From positions 361,342 through 402,708 of the forward strand of contig WELA01006598.1 of NCBI GenBank assembly GCA_009602735.1: a stretch of DNA of 41,367 nt, given 5' to 3'. The notes beneath the pieces were generated by a model. The model did not search any database. It was not told where the DNA came from and worked only from the letters and a program-made list of their open reading frames with translations. This document shows positions 19,771 through 30,514 of this stretch, piece by piece. This DNA comes from Mesotaenium endlicherianum (Eukaryota > Streptophyta > Zygnematophyceae > Zygnematales > Mesotaeniaceae). Within the stretch, counting starts at the first letter, position 1. Each line of letters starts with the position of its first letter. The position numbers and the translations under genes are program-made.

Positions 19771-20595
19771 ACCAAAGGTGTCGTCAATCTTCGCTTCAAT
19801 TGTTGGAATGCTTCCTCCTCTTTCTTAGTCCACGTATATGGTCTGCCCTTCTTGAGTAGATCAGTCAGGGGGGCTGATATGTGCGAGAAGCTCTGGATGA
19901 ATCTCCTGTACCAATTGGCAAATTCCAAGAATGATTGGAGTTCTTTCTTGGTCGTGGGGGTTGGCCATTCCTCCACCACCGTGGTCTTCTTGGGGTCCAT
20001 CTTGATGCCATCAGCAGCCACGTGGAGACCTAGGAAGTCCACTTTTTGTTTGGCAAACTCGCACTTTGACTCCTTTGCAAATAGCTTGTTTTGCTTAAAG
20101 ATTTCGAGGATTTCTTTCATGTGTCTTCCATGCTCTTCAAGGGTCTTGCTGTAGATGAGAATGTCATCAATGAATACCACCACAATTTGTCCAGCAGGGG
20201 CTGAAATGGTGTTCATCATAGTCATAAAAGTGGCTGGCGCGTTGGTGAGTCCAAATGGCAGGACCATGAACTCAAAATGTCCATATTTTGTCCTGAACGC
20301 CGTCTTTTCTATGTCTGGTTCTGCGATGCGAATCTGGTGGTAGCCGCTCCGTAAGTCAATCTTCATGAAGTACTTGGCTCCAACCAGCCGGTCCATGACC
20401 TCATCCACACGCGGCAGCGGGTATCAATTCTTGATGTTGACCTTGTTGAGGGTGCGATAGTCCACGCACATCCTCAAGGTACCGTTCTTCTTCTTGACAA
20501 ATAGCACCGGGACTCCAAATGGCGATTTGCTAGGTCAAAGGAAGCCGTGCTCCAGTAGCTCTTTGATTTGCTTCTTGACTTTGTCTAGCTCCGTG
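19771..20595 (-). pseudogene. Element D pol, reverse transcriptase part, truncated
   Basis: Encodes on the minus strand [10 protein letters not shown] and the catalytic [13 protein letters not shown] block, as in element B. An open stretch of 220 codons ends at 19746, inside the solo LTR. Upstream RT is broken (the codon before EFLMTL-like text is shifted near 20425 and 20535) and protease and gag are missing; the segment abuts the 5' LTR at 20596. Confidence 0.85.
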
Positions 20596-21101
20596 TGTAG
20601 TGAAACAGGTAGATAAAGTATGTAATAAAGTGTTAATACTTTATCTATTCAAGAATAGGATCTTTGAGCACAAGTGGTAGCTTCTTGAAAGAGAGATGGT
20701 TTCTAGAAAGTTAATATATTTTTCAAACTTTTCAAGTACAAGAGAGATTCTCCAATGCCCTTTTTACATGCTAGCTCTTGATTCTATACTTGCTACACAA
20801 GTAATTTCTAGGAAGGTGCACGTCGATGTGTTGGCACCCAACACATCTCAAAACTTGCCACCTCTTTCTAGAATAATGTACACATGTTCTTTTGACCTAA
20901 AAATGGCACATTTGACTTTTGCCACATGGGGTTCTTTTAGGCTATCCCTTTAAATATGAAATTGCCCTAGAAAGTTCAAGGAATATGATCCAAGTCACTA
21001 AAATATCTATTCACACTTGAATCCACACAAAATTATTCCAAGATATTCAAAAGCATCAAATAATGAAAAAAAATAATATTTTTCTAACATATAACACTAC
21101 A
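20596..21101 (-). repeat. 5' LTR of element D
   Basis: 506 bp. On the minus strand it starts TGTAGTGTTATATG and ends CTGTTTCACTACA; followed on the plus strand by target duplication CGATT (21102-21106). It lacks the usual adjoining primer site, which was lost in a deletion. Confidence 0.85.
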
Positions 21102-21387
21102 CGATTGCGTACATTCGCTCTCCGATACTACTGTAACAATATAAACAAGAAGGTAAATTGAGGTTCTTTGACCGCGCACCAAGGGAACATCTACGACTTA
21201 ATCCGACACGTTTTGATCACATTTGAATGATCAGCACGACGTGTCGCACGCGTCGCAAGTTGCCATGTAGTGGATCACAAAATGAATGGTGCAAAAATTT
21301 CACCCATTACTAGCAATAGTGTAGAATGTGCAGTGAAAATTTTCTCTACATAGTTTTTTTTTTTTTTTAATCTAGTTTTAAAGTCTA
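21102..21387. other. Spacer between elements D and C
   Basis: Noncoding. It contains a block (about 21222-21270, CACGACGTGTCGCAC and GTCGCAAGTTGCCATGTA) that resembles 6085-6131 near the solo LTRs, and a run of 15 T (21354-21368) next to the truncated end of element C. Confidence 0.5.
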
Positions 21388-21749
21388 TAGGTGGTGCCAT
21401 CGCACTTGCCGTTGAACAGTAAACTCATTCCATGTACATATGCTAGGATTGCTCTCGAGTTTGGCATTCGAAAACGAGGCCAGCTCTCTTGTACAGCTTA
21501 TTGAGAGATATCTAAATTCAAGGCGAGAAGCCATTGATACGAACTGTTTTCTAACCTTGCTTATGTACAAGTTTACCGATTGCATGATTGATGCTCGTAT
21601 ACTTAGATTCGACTTATGAGTATTGTTCGCTGCTAGTGTTTTGTCTTGGGCTGTTGAATCAGTTGACAAAAAATACCATACAGATGGCTTGCTGATATAA
21701 AGATCTTTTATTAGGTATTAGTCGCCTATTGGTAAGTCGATTTATTTCA
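21388..21749 (+). repeat. Truncated 5' LTR of element C
   Basis: Corresponds to the last 360 bp or so of the A LTR, from TAGGTGGTGCCATCG to TTATTTCA. The U3 part is missing and the break lies just after a T15 run. Confidence 0.85.
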
Positions 21750-21750
21750 G

Positions 21751-21762
21751 TGGTATCGGAGC
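21751..21762 (+). other. Primer binding site of element C
   Basis: TGGTATCGGAGC, the same initiator tRNA-Met variant as in A and B. Confidence 0.8.
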
Positions 21763-21783
21763 GATTATCACAATCTTCTTTGT

Positions 21784-22553
21784 ATGGTAAGGACAAGGTC
21801 TCAAACTAGCCATTCCCGGGACATGGAAAATTAGGATAACGAGAATGTCGAAAACCAGGCTGAAAGCCATGTAGCGGGAACCTGTACCTATTCTGAAGCA
21901 TTAGCAGATACTGCAGCAAGAGAGGCTGCGGATGAGGCACCTGCTATTGCCGCAGTTGCAGCACAGCAAGCTGAGGAGGAGAGAGTCAGGTTAGAAGCCA
22001 AACGATTAGCAAAAGCTGCTGAAGATGCAGAAAGAAGGGAGAGGCGGCCAGCGGACGAGCGCACTGTCGAAGAGCTTATGGCAGATAGGGCCAATATTCT
22101 GAACCCACCTCCTGCTGTACAACTCAATGTACCTCTAGGTCAAACTCGCGACCGGCTGAATGCGGCAGGAATCTGCTGCAGGAGCAAGAGGGAATGTTGA
22201 GGATGCTACTCAGCGAGTGAATGCTGCTGCTGCTGCAGCGTTTGCTGGACTATCACCTCAAAATGTAGATCTGGGAGCATTATTTGTGCAAATGCAATCG
22301 CAAATGGCGAGCATATATCAGTCCCAACAGGAGGACAAAAGGATTATGATGTCATTGCTGCGTGACAAAGACCAACTGGGTTCTCATACCACTGGTGGTG
22401 GTGGCAGAGGGCCTAGTAAGCCTAAGCCAAAACCTCTTCAGGATTATGACCCTGAGGGAAACAAAAAGTATTACTTGATCAAGTTTCTCGCGGATGTTGA
22501 ACAGTGGCTGGAGAACTACCCAGAACTGCAGGACTACGAGACAGTCAGGCACA
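21784..22553 (+). pseudogene. gag: Element C gag, broken and truncated
   Basis: Aligns with the first half of element A Gag and keeps its ATGGTAAGG start. An in-frame TAG lies near 21834 and a 2-base deletion near 22172 shifts the frame. The Gag domain is cut at its [12 protein letters not shown] block, where foreign sequence begins. The zinc knuckle and the frameshift site are missing. Confidence 0.9.
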
Positions 22554-23156
22554 TTGAGAGTTTTTAGTGAGTTTTTAGTGTCACAGATTCAATTTAGTGA
22601 CAAGGACAGGTGTAGTGACGAATATTTTTGTTGAAGTCCAAAATGTAGGACATTGAATCATGAGGGTTCCAAAAACTACGTACGACTACGTAGAGTGCCA
22701 AAGTGATTGTGGAAGTTCTAGAAACTCCGTGAGAGATAGTGGATTGTGTAGTAGAATATTCTGGAGTGTAATTGTGTGCGTGTGAGTGTGCTAGCTTGTC
22801 CAACTAGGCAAGGTCACCTACATGGAAGGAGCCATAGTAGAAGGTTCTGGAGGTACTTTGCTAGAGAGGACATTTAGAGTTGAATCGTAAATAGGAAGCA
22901 CAAGAAAGTAGACGGAGTTTAGTTTACTCTAGTCTAGTCTAGTCTAACCTTCTTATTTTGTACACGACTTTTCTTAATAAAGTGAGTTCTTTTCGACTCC
23001 TCTTTCATGTAGCCCTTCTACTCTTGCAAAGGTGGCATACCACCAGGCCACTCTACCTTGTGTATGCAACTAGGAAAAGTCCTCGTGCACGCTTTCACTC
23101 GCGAGTGAGGGTGCGTGAGTGTGTTTGGGCGCACTCCCCGCACTCTTCCCCCTTTC
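22554..23156 (+). other. Foreign 603-bp block replacing about 2.15 kb of element C
   Basis: Not related to element A. It stands in place of the A segment about 10141-12296. It starts with a repeated GAGTTTTTAGT, contains short TCTAG repeats (about 22929-22945) and an AATAAA (22976-22981), and ends CCCCCTTTCA. With a TG start (about 22579) and CA end it could be a solo LTR of another family, but I find no target duplication. No gene recognised. Confidence 0.5.
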
Positions 23157-23834
23157 AGTGATAGACACTCTAAGAAAGAATCAGTTATATGCAGAAGTGA
23201 GCAAGTGTGATTTTTCAAGAAAGTGTTGAGTTCTTAGGACACGTTGTCAGTAAAGAAGGAATCAGTGTGAATCTTAAGAAAGTCCAGACCATAAGGGACT
23301 GGCCAGTACCACAATCTGTCTCGGAAGTTAAATCCTTCCTCGGATTGGCTAACGACTATTGGAGATTTATTGAGAATTATTCCACAAAGGCCAGTAAATT
23401 GACTGAGCTTACTAAGAAGGACATAGGGTATGTGTGGGGTAAAAAGCAGCAGGCTGCCTTCCAGACCCTTAAAGTTGCCTCTGTTCTGCCCCGGTCTTAG
23501 CTGTATATGATCCCAGCAAACTAGTGCAGGTGATTATTGACGCTTTTGACTTTGCCATGGGCGCTATTTTGTTGCAGTTCGCTGACAAAACCATAAAGGA
23601 TGGTAAGGTAAAACGGGAATGGCATCCGATGTTGTATGAGTCTATGAAAGTCAATCCAGCTGAGATCAATTATTTTGTGCATGATAAAGAGCTATTGGCT
23701 ATCATTCATGTTCTCAAACAGTGGAGAGCATACTTACATGGCAAAGCCTTTAAGGTAATTACAAATCATCTAACACTGAGAAGAAGTCCAAGCTGTCGAG
23801 GAGGGAGAACGGCTGGAGCCAGATGCTGGAACAG
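23157..23834 (+). pseudogene. pol: Element C pol, part 1 (RT end to RNase H), broken
   Basis: Aligns with A from the RT thumb ([15 protein letters not shown]) into RNase H ([16 protein letters not shown]). There is a frameshift near 23480 and a short deletion near 23780, where the block [12 protein letters not shown] is shortened. It ends at GGAACAG, the insertion site of element B. Confidence 0.9.
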
Positions 23835-24337
23835 TGTAGTGATTTGAGTTATTATATATTTGTTCGCATATATTTTAATGTTTTCAAATATATTTGGAGT
23901 AGTATTGTGTGGAGTCAAGTGTGAATAGGTACTCTAGTAACTTGGTTCATGTCCTTTGAACCTTCCAAGGCATTTTCGAAGTTAGAGGAAAGACCTAGAA
24001 GAACTCCATGTGGCAAAAGTCAGATGTGCCATTTTTAGGTCAAAAGGACATGTGTACATTATTCTAGAAAGAGGTGGCAAGTTTTGGGATGTGTTGGGTG
24101 CCAACACATCAACATACACCTTCCTAGAAATTACTTATGTAGCAAGTATATAAACAAGAGCTAGAACATAGAAAGACATTCCAGAATCACTCTTGTACTT
24201 GCCAAAATCCAGAAATATATTAACTTTCAAGAAGCCATCTCTCTTTCAAGAAGCTACCACTTGTGTTCAAAGATCCTTGTCTTGAATAGATAAAGTATTC
24301 TGTTTTACTAAGTACTTTATCTATCTGTTTCACTACA
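23835..24337 (+). repeat. 5' LTR of element B, with promoter
   Basis: TGTAGTGA...TCACTACA. A TATATAAA box at 24147-24154, conserved in all family LTRs seen here, would place transcription start near 24180. Confidence 0.95.
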
Positions 24338-24338
24338 G

Positions 24339-24350
24339 TGGTATCGGAGC
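24339..24350 (+). other. Primer binding site of element B
   Basis: TGGTATCGGAGC directly after the 5' LTR (one base between), complementary to an initiator tRNA-Met 3' end. Confidence 0.85.
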
Positions 24351-24374
24351 TAGGCACTTTGGTAGCACAAGAAG

Positions 24375-25655
24375 ATGGCCGATCCTCAAGACCAACAGCA
24401 AGCTTTCGAAGGAAGCCCTTCCTCTCCAAGACACCCTCCTCCAGCGCCGATGGGAGAGCCCACTCAAGAAAATCTGCAACAACAAGAAGCACCACAAGGA
24501 GGAGCACACCCTCCTCCAGCGTCGATGGGAGAGCCTACTCAAGGAAATCTGCAACAACAAGAAGCACCACAAGGAGGAGCACCGTCAAATCCCGTGGCAG
24601 CCGCTATAGCAAAGTTGACCCCACCACAAGGAGTTCCCGCAAATGAGTGGGCAGCCTTCCTAATGACCGTCCACAACCAAGTGGGCTTGGCCACCTATGA
24701 AGCAACCGTGCAAGCGTCAAGAGAAGCTATGGCTGCCATGGTTGCCCCTATTGCGAGCAATGCTCAAAATCCAGCCCCGGCTCAAGCGCCTCCACAAGAG
24801 CCAACGAGAGCAAGGAAACTCATCAAGCCCGGCAAACCCGACACTTTCAACCCCGGGAAAGGTGCCAACCTGAATTTATGGCTCTACCAAGTGGAGACGT
24901 ACCTCGCGTTCCTTGAAGTACCCGAGGAGGACTACGTTCCCTTTGCCGTTACCTTACTTAGAGGAGCAGCAACATCATGGTGGCGTAACTATCAAGCGGC
25001 TATATATCAAGCTATGGCGCACCCCATGCTCGGCCAAGAGCCCCCACCATCATATGCAAGATGGGCAGATTTTCGTGAGGCCCTCAAGAAGCAATTCATG
25101 CCCATCAATGCGGAGAAGATTGCCCGAGGAAAGCTCCACCATCTCAAGCAAACGACGTCCGTTCAAGAGTATACATCCAGATTTCACGCCCTCACTCTTG
25201 AGATCCCCAACATGTCTCTCGAGGAGAAGATTGACCGTTACATCTTTGGCCTCAAACCCAAGGTGGCAAAGGAAGTGGAGTTACGCGACTTGACGGACTT
25301 CTCAAAGATCATTGAAGTGGCCCAAAAGGTGGATACCTTGGATTTCAAGCACTCCGTGCCTTCATCTTCACGGGTACCGACGACGCGGGTGTACGCAGCC
25401 CCTTCCACATCCGAATCTGGACCCACACCCATGGAAATCGGAGTTATTAAAAGGGACCCCGCGGCTGCCCGGAAGAGTGGAAGACCCTCCAATGACACTT
25501 ATGATGCAAGAAACCAGCAAGGAGTGAAAGCAAGACTCTCCCCGGCTGAAAAAGAAGCTCTCATGACGGCTGGACTATGCTTCTATTGCAAGGAAAAGGG
25601 CCATCGTGCACTTTCATGCCCCAAAAAGTTGTCAAAAAACGGACAGCGCCGGTAG
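24375..25655 (+). CDS. gag: Element B Gag
   Basis: 426-residue capsid/nucleocapsid protein; the ATG is the first after the primer site. The Gln/Pro-rich N-terminus holds a 25-residue direct repeat (from about residue 20). The Gag domain (about 150-320) has the [21 protein letters not shown] and [11 protein letters not shown] blocks. A CCHC knuckle [14 protein letters not shown] lies near the end (about 400-413), followed by a Lys-rich tail. The stop TAG at 25653-25655 lies inside the frameshift hairpin. It shares little primary sequence with Gag of element A beyond domain type. Confidence 0.95.
   Translation: MADPQDQQQAFEGSPSSPRHPPPAPMGEPTQENLQQQEAPQGGAHPPPASMGEPTQGNLQQQEAPQGGAPSNPVAAAIAKLTPPQGVPANEWAAFLMTVHNQVGLATYEATVQASREAMAAMVAPIASNAQNPAPAQAPPQEPTRARKLIKPGKPDTFNPGKGANLNLWLYQVETYLAFLEVPEEDYVPFAVTLLRGAATSWWRNYQAAIYQAMAHPMLGQEPPPSYARWADFREALKKQFMPINAEKIARGKLHHLKQTTSVQEYTSRFHALTLEIPNMSLEEKIDRYIFGLKPKVAKEVELRDLTDFSKIIEVAQKVDTLDFKHSVPSSSRVPTTRVYAAPSTSESGPTPMEIGVIKRDPAAARKSGRPSNDTYDARNQQGVKARLSPAEKEALMTAGLCFYCKEKGHRALSCPKKLSKNGQRR
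24432..24581 (+). repeat. 75-bp in-frame tandem duplication in element B gag
   Basis: Two copies of 75 bp, encoding [17 protein letters not shown] and [17 protein letters not shown] and following residues. The copies differ at few bases, so the duplication is recent. Confidence 0.9.
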
Positions 25656-28600
25656 GCCAGGAGCCTACCACCCCAAGACCCACTTCACGAGAAGGCAACA
25701 CGCCAAGTGAGGTGGAGACCCCCGTTGAAGACGACGTTCCAGCCCCAATGAGTTTGAGAGGTTACCTTGGAGGAGAGAAGGTCCACATCTTGGTGGATAG
25801 CGGAGCTCAAGGCAACTTCATTGCTGCAGATTTTGCCACCAAGCACGGTATTACTATGCGAACTCTTGACCACGACGAGGAGATTATGATGCCCGATGGA
25901 TTCTCCTATACTACCCCTTCCAAGAAGACGTACCCCTTGGCACTCTCTATCAAGTCCTTCAAGGATAGAGTAGTGTTCTCCCCCATGCAATTGGGCAAGT
26001 ACGACGTCATCCTAGGGACGCCTTGGTTGACCAAGCACAACCCCCAAGTTGATTGGAGGACCGGTACTATCAAGATCAAGAATGACATCACTTCAAGAAT
26101 CTGTATTTTGCGCGCAATCCAGAATATCCAGACCCAAGACATCCAGAAGCCGGCACACGAGATACTATTGTCCGCCCTCCAACTCAAGAGACTTGTGAGG
26201 AAGGGACACGAGCTTCTTTTGGCCTTGATCACGCCAAAAGACATCAAGAAAGACATCGAGAGTCAAGAAGGCAGCCCCGTTCCCAAGGAGATACAAGAAG
26301 TCTTTGAGGACTACAAAGAAGTGTTCTCCCCGGAATTGCCCAAGGGCCTACCCCCCAAAAGATTCGTAGACCACAAGATAGAGTTGGAGCCCGGAAGCAA
26401 GCCCATCTCTCGGCCTACGTTCAAAATGTCATACACGGAGCTAGACGAAGTCAAGAAGCAAATCAAGGAGCTACTGGAGCATGGCTTCATTCGACCTAGC
26501 AAGTCGCCATTTGGAGCCCCGGTGCTATTTGTCAAGAAGAAAGATGGTACCTTGAGGATGTGTGTGGACTATCGCGCCCTCAACAAGATCACCATCAAGA
26601 ATCGATACCCGCTGCCGCGCATGGATGAGCTCATGGACCGGCTGGTTGGAGCCAAGTACTTCACGAAGATTGACTTACGGAGCGGCTACCACCAGATTCG
26701 CATCGCAGAACCGGACATAGAGAAGACGGCATTCAGGACAAGATATGGACATTTTGAGTTCATGGTCCTGCCATTTGGACTCACCAACGCGCCAGCAACT
26801 TTCATGACTATGATGAACACCATATTTCAGCCCATGTTGGACAGATTTGTGGTGGTATTCATCGATGACATCCTTATCTACAGCAAGACCCTTGAAGAGC
26901 ATGCGAGACACTTGAAAGAAGTCCTTGAAGTATTGAAGCAAAACAAGCTGTTTGCGAAGGAGTCAAAATGCGAGTTTGCCAAACAAGAAGTGGAGTTCCT
27001 AGGTCTCCACGTGACTGCTGATGGCATCAAGATAGACCCCAAGAAGACCACGGTGGTGGAGGAATGGCCAACCCCCACGACCAAGAAAGAACTCCAGTCA
27101 TTCTTGGGATTTGCCAATTGGTACAGAAAATTCATCCAAGGCTTCTCGCACATAGCAGCCCCCCTGACAGATCTACTCAAGAAGGACAGGCTATATACAT
27201 GGACCGAGAAAGAGGAAGAGGCATTTCAAGAGTTAAAGCGAAGATTGACCACATCCCCGGTGCTCACACTCCCAAGTCCAAACCCAGATTGGCCCTTCCA
27301 CGTCATCACCGATGCATCTTCCTATGCAATAGGAGCAATCCTGCTTCAAGACCAAGGCAAGGGACTGCAGCCCATCGCCTACGAGTCAAGGAAGCTAAAT
27401 CCAGCCGAGCAAAATTATACAACCACGGAGCGAGAGGCATTGGCGATTGTACATGCCTTGAAGGTTTGGCGCTGCTACGTTGAAGGACGCAAAGTACTGG
27501 TCACCACGGACCACGAGGCGTTAAAGCACCTCCAGACGCAGCCGTATCTCTCAAGGAGACAAGCAAGATGGAGCGGATACTTGCAACAATACAACATCAC
27601 GATTCAGTACCAGCCCGGCAAGACAAACCCGGCTGACCCCCTCTCAAGACTGCAATTAAATGCAGTGATGGTATCCCTGAAGACAGATCTGGAAGCTCGA
27701 TTTTCAGCCGCCTATGAAAGAGACCCTTACTACAAGAACGGAGAAGCAGCCTTGGACCCATGCAAGAAGCAAGAAGGCAATTATTGGGTGAGGCAAGATA
27801 CGGGCCAGAGATGTGTTCCTAATGACTTAGACCTCCGGCTCTTGCTTCTACGAGAAGCACACGACAACCCTCTTGGAGGACACTTTGGAATCCTAAGGAC
27901 CACGGGCGTTCTAGCTAGGACTTATTGTTGGCCAGGCATGTCTAAGCAAGTCAAGGAGTACTGCAGGAGCTGTGACACATGCCAAAGAATCAAGCCATCA
28001 TCGCAAAAGGCGGGAGGACTCCTCCAACCACTACCAATCCCCGAAAGACAATGGACGGACATCTCAATGGACCTTATCGTGGACTTGCCCGTGACACCTC
28101 GAGGCCATAATGCAATACTCACGGTGGTGGACAGACTTACCAAGATGGCTCATTTTATTCCCACGACGACTAAGGCTACAGCACCACAACTTGCAAGACT
28201 CATCTTTGACAACATCTTCCGACTCCATGGACTACCATCAAGAATTGTGTCAGATAGAGATCCAAGATTCACAAGCCATTTCTGGAAAAATCTCTTCAAG
28301 AACTTGGGTACATCGCTGGATATGTCTACTGCCTACCACCCACAATCAGATGGGCAAACCGAGCGTATGAATCGTACCCTAAAGACCTCTCTAAAGGCCT
28401 ACGTGTCTACCCTCGAGCAAGACTGGGACATGTACTTGACCCCCCTCGAGTTTGCCTACAACAACACTACGCAGGCCTCTACCCAAGAGTCCCCATTCTT
28501 CCTCAACTATGGCTTCCATCCGACCACGCCACTGAGCTTCACGGCTGGCCATGATGAAGTACCTGCAGCCACAGATTTTATGGAGACATTAGAAGCAGCC

Positions 28601-29242
28601 CTTACAGCAGCGAAGAAAGCTCTACAACACGCGCAAGATGCTCAAGCAAGAGTGGCGAACAGATCCAGAAGAGAAATTACGTACAGAGTGGGTGACAACG
28701 TGTTACTATCATCCAAGAACATTTCCCTGAACAACAGGCCTGCCGGCAGCAAGTTCTCTCCCAAGTATTTGGGACCCTTCAAGATTATCCAGCAAGTCAA
28801 CCCCGTTGCTTTCAAGCTAGAACTTCCCCAGACTATGCACATCGACCCCGTATTCCACGCTTCCCTCTTCAAGCCATATGTGCAACCCGACAACAAGTTC
28901 CCAGGACGTGTGACAACCCCACCAGCCCCAACAATAGTGGATGATCATTTGGAGTACGAAGTGGAAGACATAGTGGCTATGAGAAATTTCAGGAGACAGC
29001 AGCAATACTTGATCAAGTGGAAAGGATATCCAGATTCGGAGAATAGTTGGGTGGCGGCGCACTACCTTGACAAAGTTCAGAGAAAGTTGAAGCGCTTCCA
29101 TGCCGCCAACCCCCATCTTGGACCAGCCCCAAGTCTCTCTACTAGAAGCCCGAAGACTTCAGGGAGGCAGCCTGCCACCATCAAGAAGCAGCAGAAGACC
29201 CCTTGGAGGCAGCCTGCAAGAACAAGAAAGAGGAAAAATTGA
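25577..29242 (+). CDS. pol: Element B Pol (protease, RT, RNase H, integrase, chromodomain)
   Basis: 1221 codons from the first ATG, overlapping gag by 79 bp in the -1 frame; translation probably enters at 25640 by frameshift. Order: aspartic protease (ILVDSGAQ, Asp 74), reverse transcriptase (YHQIRI; FIDD about 430), RNase H (ITDAS about 578, TTDH further on), integrase zinc finger (GGHFG to CRSCDTC, about 760-805), integrase core (SMDL about 831, SDRDPRF about 892, Glu in DGQTERMNR about 929), C-terminal GPF block, and chromodomain (about 1125-1178, [15 protein letters not shown]). The tail is basic and Pro/Gln/Arg-rich with two copies of a GRQPA-like block. No internal stops, so probably functional. 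Confidence 0.96.
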   Translation: MLLLQGKGPSCTFMPQKVVKKRTAPVGQEPTTPRPTSREGNTPSEVETPVEDDVPAPMSLRGYLGGEKVHILVDSGAQGNFIAADFATKHGITMRTLDHDEEIMMPDGFSYTTPSKKTYPLALSIKSFKDRVVFSPMQLGKYDVILGTPWLTKHNPQVDWRTGTIKIKNDITSRICILRAIQNIQTQDIQKPAHEILLSALQLKRLVRKGHELLLALITPKDIKKDIESQEGSPVPKEIQEVFEDYKEVFSPELPKGLPPKRFVDHKIELEPGSKPISRPTFKMSYTELDEVKKQIKELLEHGFIRPSKSPFGAPVLFVKKKDGTLRMCVDYRALNKITIKNRYPLPRMDELMDRLVGAKYFTKIDLRSGYHQIRIAEPDIEKTAFRTRYGHFEFMVLPFGLTNAPATFMTMMNTIFQPMLDRFVVVFIDDILIYSKTLEEHARHLKEVLEVLKQNKLFAKESKCEFAKQEVEFLGLHVTADGIKIDPKKTTVVEEWPTPTTKKELQSFLGFANWYRKFIQGFSHIAAPLTDLLKKDRLYTWTEKEEEAFQELKRRLTTSPVLTLPSPNPDWPFHVITDASSYAIGAILLQDQGKGLQPIAYESRKLNPAEQNYTTTEREALAIVHALKVWRCYVEGRKVLVTTDHEALKHLQTQPYLSRRQARWSGYLQQYNITIQYQPGKTNPADPLSRLQLNAVMVSLKTDLEARFSAAYERDPYYKNGEAALDPCKKQEGNYWVRQDTGQRCVPNDLDLRLLLLREAHDNPLGGHFGILRTTGVLARTYCWPGMSKQVKEYCRSCDTCQRIKPSSQKAGGLLQPLPIPERQWTDISMDLIVDLPVTPRGHNAILTVVDRLTKMAHFIPTTTKATAPQLARLIFDNIFRLHGLPSRIVSDRDPRFTSHFWKNLFKNLGTSLDMSTAYHPQSDGQTERMNRTLKTSLKAYVSTLEQDWDMYLTPLEFAYNNTTQASTQESPFFLNYGFHPTTPLSFTAGHDEVPAATDFMETLEAALTAAKKALQHAQDAQARVANRSRREITYRVGDNVLLSSKNISLNNRPAGSKFSPKYLGPFKIIQQVNPVAFKLELPQTMHIDPVFHASLFKPYVQPDNKFPGRVTTPPAPTIVDDHLEYEVEDIVAMRNFRRQQQYLIKWKGYPDSENSWVAAHYLDKVQRKLKRFHAANPHLGPAPSLSTRSPKTSGRQPATIKKQQKTPWRQPARTRKRKN
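25634..25669 (+). promoter_or_regulatory. Probable -1 ribosomal frameshift signal, element B
   Basis: AAAAAAC (25634-25640) is read as A AAA AAC in the gag frame, one of the most efficient known slippery heptamers. Ten bases later GGTAGGC (25651-25657) pairs perfectly with GCCTACC (25663-25669) over a 5-base loop. The gag stop lies in the stem and the -1 frame is pol. The stem is short, so a larger fold may contribute. Confidence 0.85.
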
Positions 29243-30011
29243 CATTAGACACTCTTCTCTTCTCGCAGTTTCTGGACAGAAAACTAAAACTGCTACTGGT
29301 AATAGGTCTCTGCATAATAAATTCTGAAAATTTACCTGGCTGTAGTCCATGAGTAGCCGGTCATTTAGAGTCCAAGTTTGCTCAATTTGGAGCACTGGTG
29401 AGAGAGATATGATGCTCTAAGTAGAAGGGGGTCAGGCTGCTGGCATTGTTAGGACAGAATATGCCTTCTGACATTGTGCCTTCCCCTGAACTTGGAATGC
29501 TCTGAAACTCAAGACTCTGGTAGAACATCTTACAGCGCCCAGTTTGAGACTTAGTTTGCAGAATTTGGAGAAGTATAGAAGGACTTATGATTTTCAGAAG
29601 TTTCTGCACAGATTTGGAGGAGTGCCTACTCTCTCAGCTCTCAACGACACTCCAGAAATGAGAATGCTCTCAAATTTGGTGACCCGGTAGAGTTCTCCGA
29701 CGCGGTCCGTCTGGCACTCGAATTTTCAGATTTGGAGCAGTTCTGTGGCCGCTATGAATTTTTGAGTTCGTGGCAGATTCTGGGCCAACTTGTACAATTT
29801 TCTTTATCATTAAGGAGTAGGCTAGCCAATAAGGTCACACCACCTACGACCTTGCCTAGTCTACCTTACATGTGTAGCACCTGACTTGGCGCCTTTGACT
29901 AGTCCTCTTCACATGTGTGGCATCTGACTTGAAACTGTTGACTAGTTTGCTCCACATGTGTAAGACCTGACTTGACGCGCCGAGACGTCGCTTTTTCTAT
30001 CGGGGGGGTGA
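29243..30011 (+). other. 3' noncoding region and polypurine tract of element B
   Basis: 769 bp with no protein frame kept in element D, although the DNA aligns well there (7333-8102). It holds four spaced ATTTGGAG motifs and a 43-bp tandem repeat (29868-29979, units starting ACATGTG at 29868, 29911 and 29954). The purine tract GGGGGGGTGA (30002-30011) directly precedes the 3' LTR. Confidence 0.7.
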
Positions 30012-30514
30012 TGTAGTGATTTGAGTTATTATATATTAGTTTGCATATATTTTAATGTTTTCAAATATATTTGGAGTAGTATTGTGTGGAGTCAAGTGTG
30101 AATAGGTACTCTAGTAACTTGGTTCATGTCCTTTGAACCTTCCAAGGCATTTTCGAAGTTAGAGGAAAGACCTAGAAGAACTCCATGTGGCAAAAGTCAG
30201 ATGTGCCATTTTTAGGTCAAAAGGACATGTGTACATTATTCTAGAAAGAGGTGGCAAGTTTTGGGATGTGTTGGGTGCCAACACATCAACATACACCTTC
30301 CTAGAAATTACTTATGTAGCAAGTATATAAACAAGAGCTAGAACATAGAAAGACAGGGGAGAATCACTCTTGTACTTGCCAAAATCCAGAAATATATTAA
30401 CTTTCAAGAAGCCATCTCTCTTTCAAGAAGCTACCACTTGTGTTCAAAGATCCTTGTCTTGAATAGATAAAGTATTCTGTTTTACTAAGTACCTTATCTA
30501 TCTGTTTCACTACA
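30012..30514 (+). repeat. 3' LTR of element B
   Basis: 503 bp, same length as the 5' LTR. Differences: two near the start, a TTCC to GGGG block (about 30355-30358), and one near the end. TATATAAA at 30324-30331. Confidence 0.95.

Larger units (their letters stand above)
6840..21101 (-). mobile_element. Element D: old Ty3/gypsy chromovirus with nested insertions
   Basis: Minus-strand retrotransposon of the B family. Its 5' LTR is 20596-21101 and its 3' LTR 6840-7332. The duplication CGATT (6835-6839 and 21102-21106) shows the two LTRs belong to one insertion. Pol survives as three degraded segments (19771-20595, 17559-19057, 8103-8588) separated by a solo A-family LTR and by intact element A. 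Gag, protease and the start of reverse transcriptase are deleted: the 5' LTR joins directly to the RT region. Its LTRs differ far more from each other than those of A or B, so D is the oldest of the three. Confidence 0.9.
23835..30514 (+). mobile_element. Element B: intact Ty3/gypsy chromovirus
   Basis: 6680-bp element with two 503-bp LTRs (23835-24337, 30012-30514) ending in the inverted repeat TGTAGTGA/TCACTACA, and the exact duplication AACAG at 23830-23834 and 30515-30519. The sequence either side joins to an unbroken stretch of A-family pol, proving insertion into C. The LTRs differ at seven positions, four of them one contiguous block, so the insertion is recent. Gag and Pol are both open. 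Confidence 0.97.

Noticed and set aside
21354..21368. T15 run as the poly(A) tail of a minus-strand LINE or SINE
   Set aside because: The adjoining sequence is a truncated A-family LTR, not a LINE or SINE 3' end, and no target duplication is seen.
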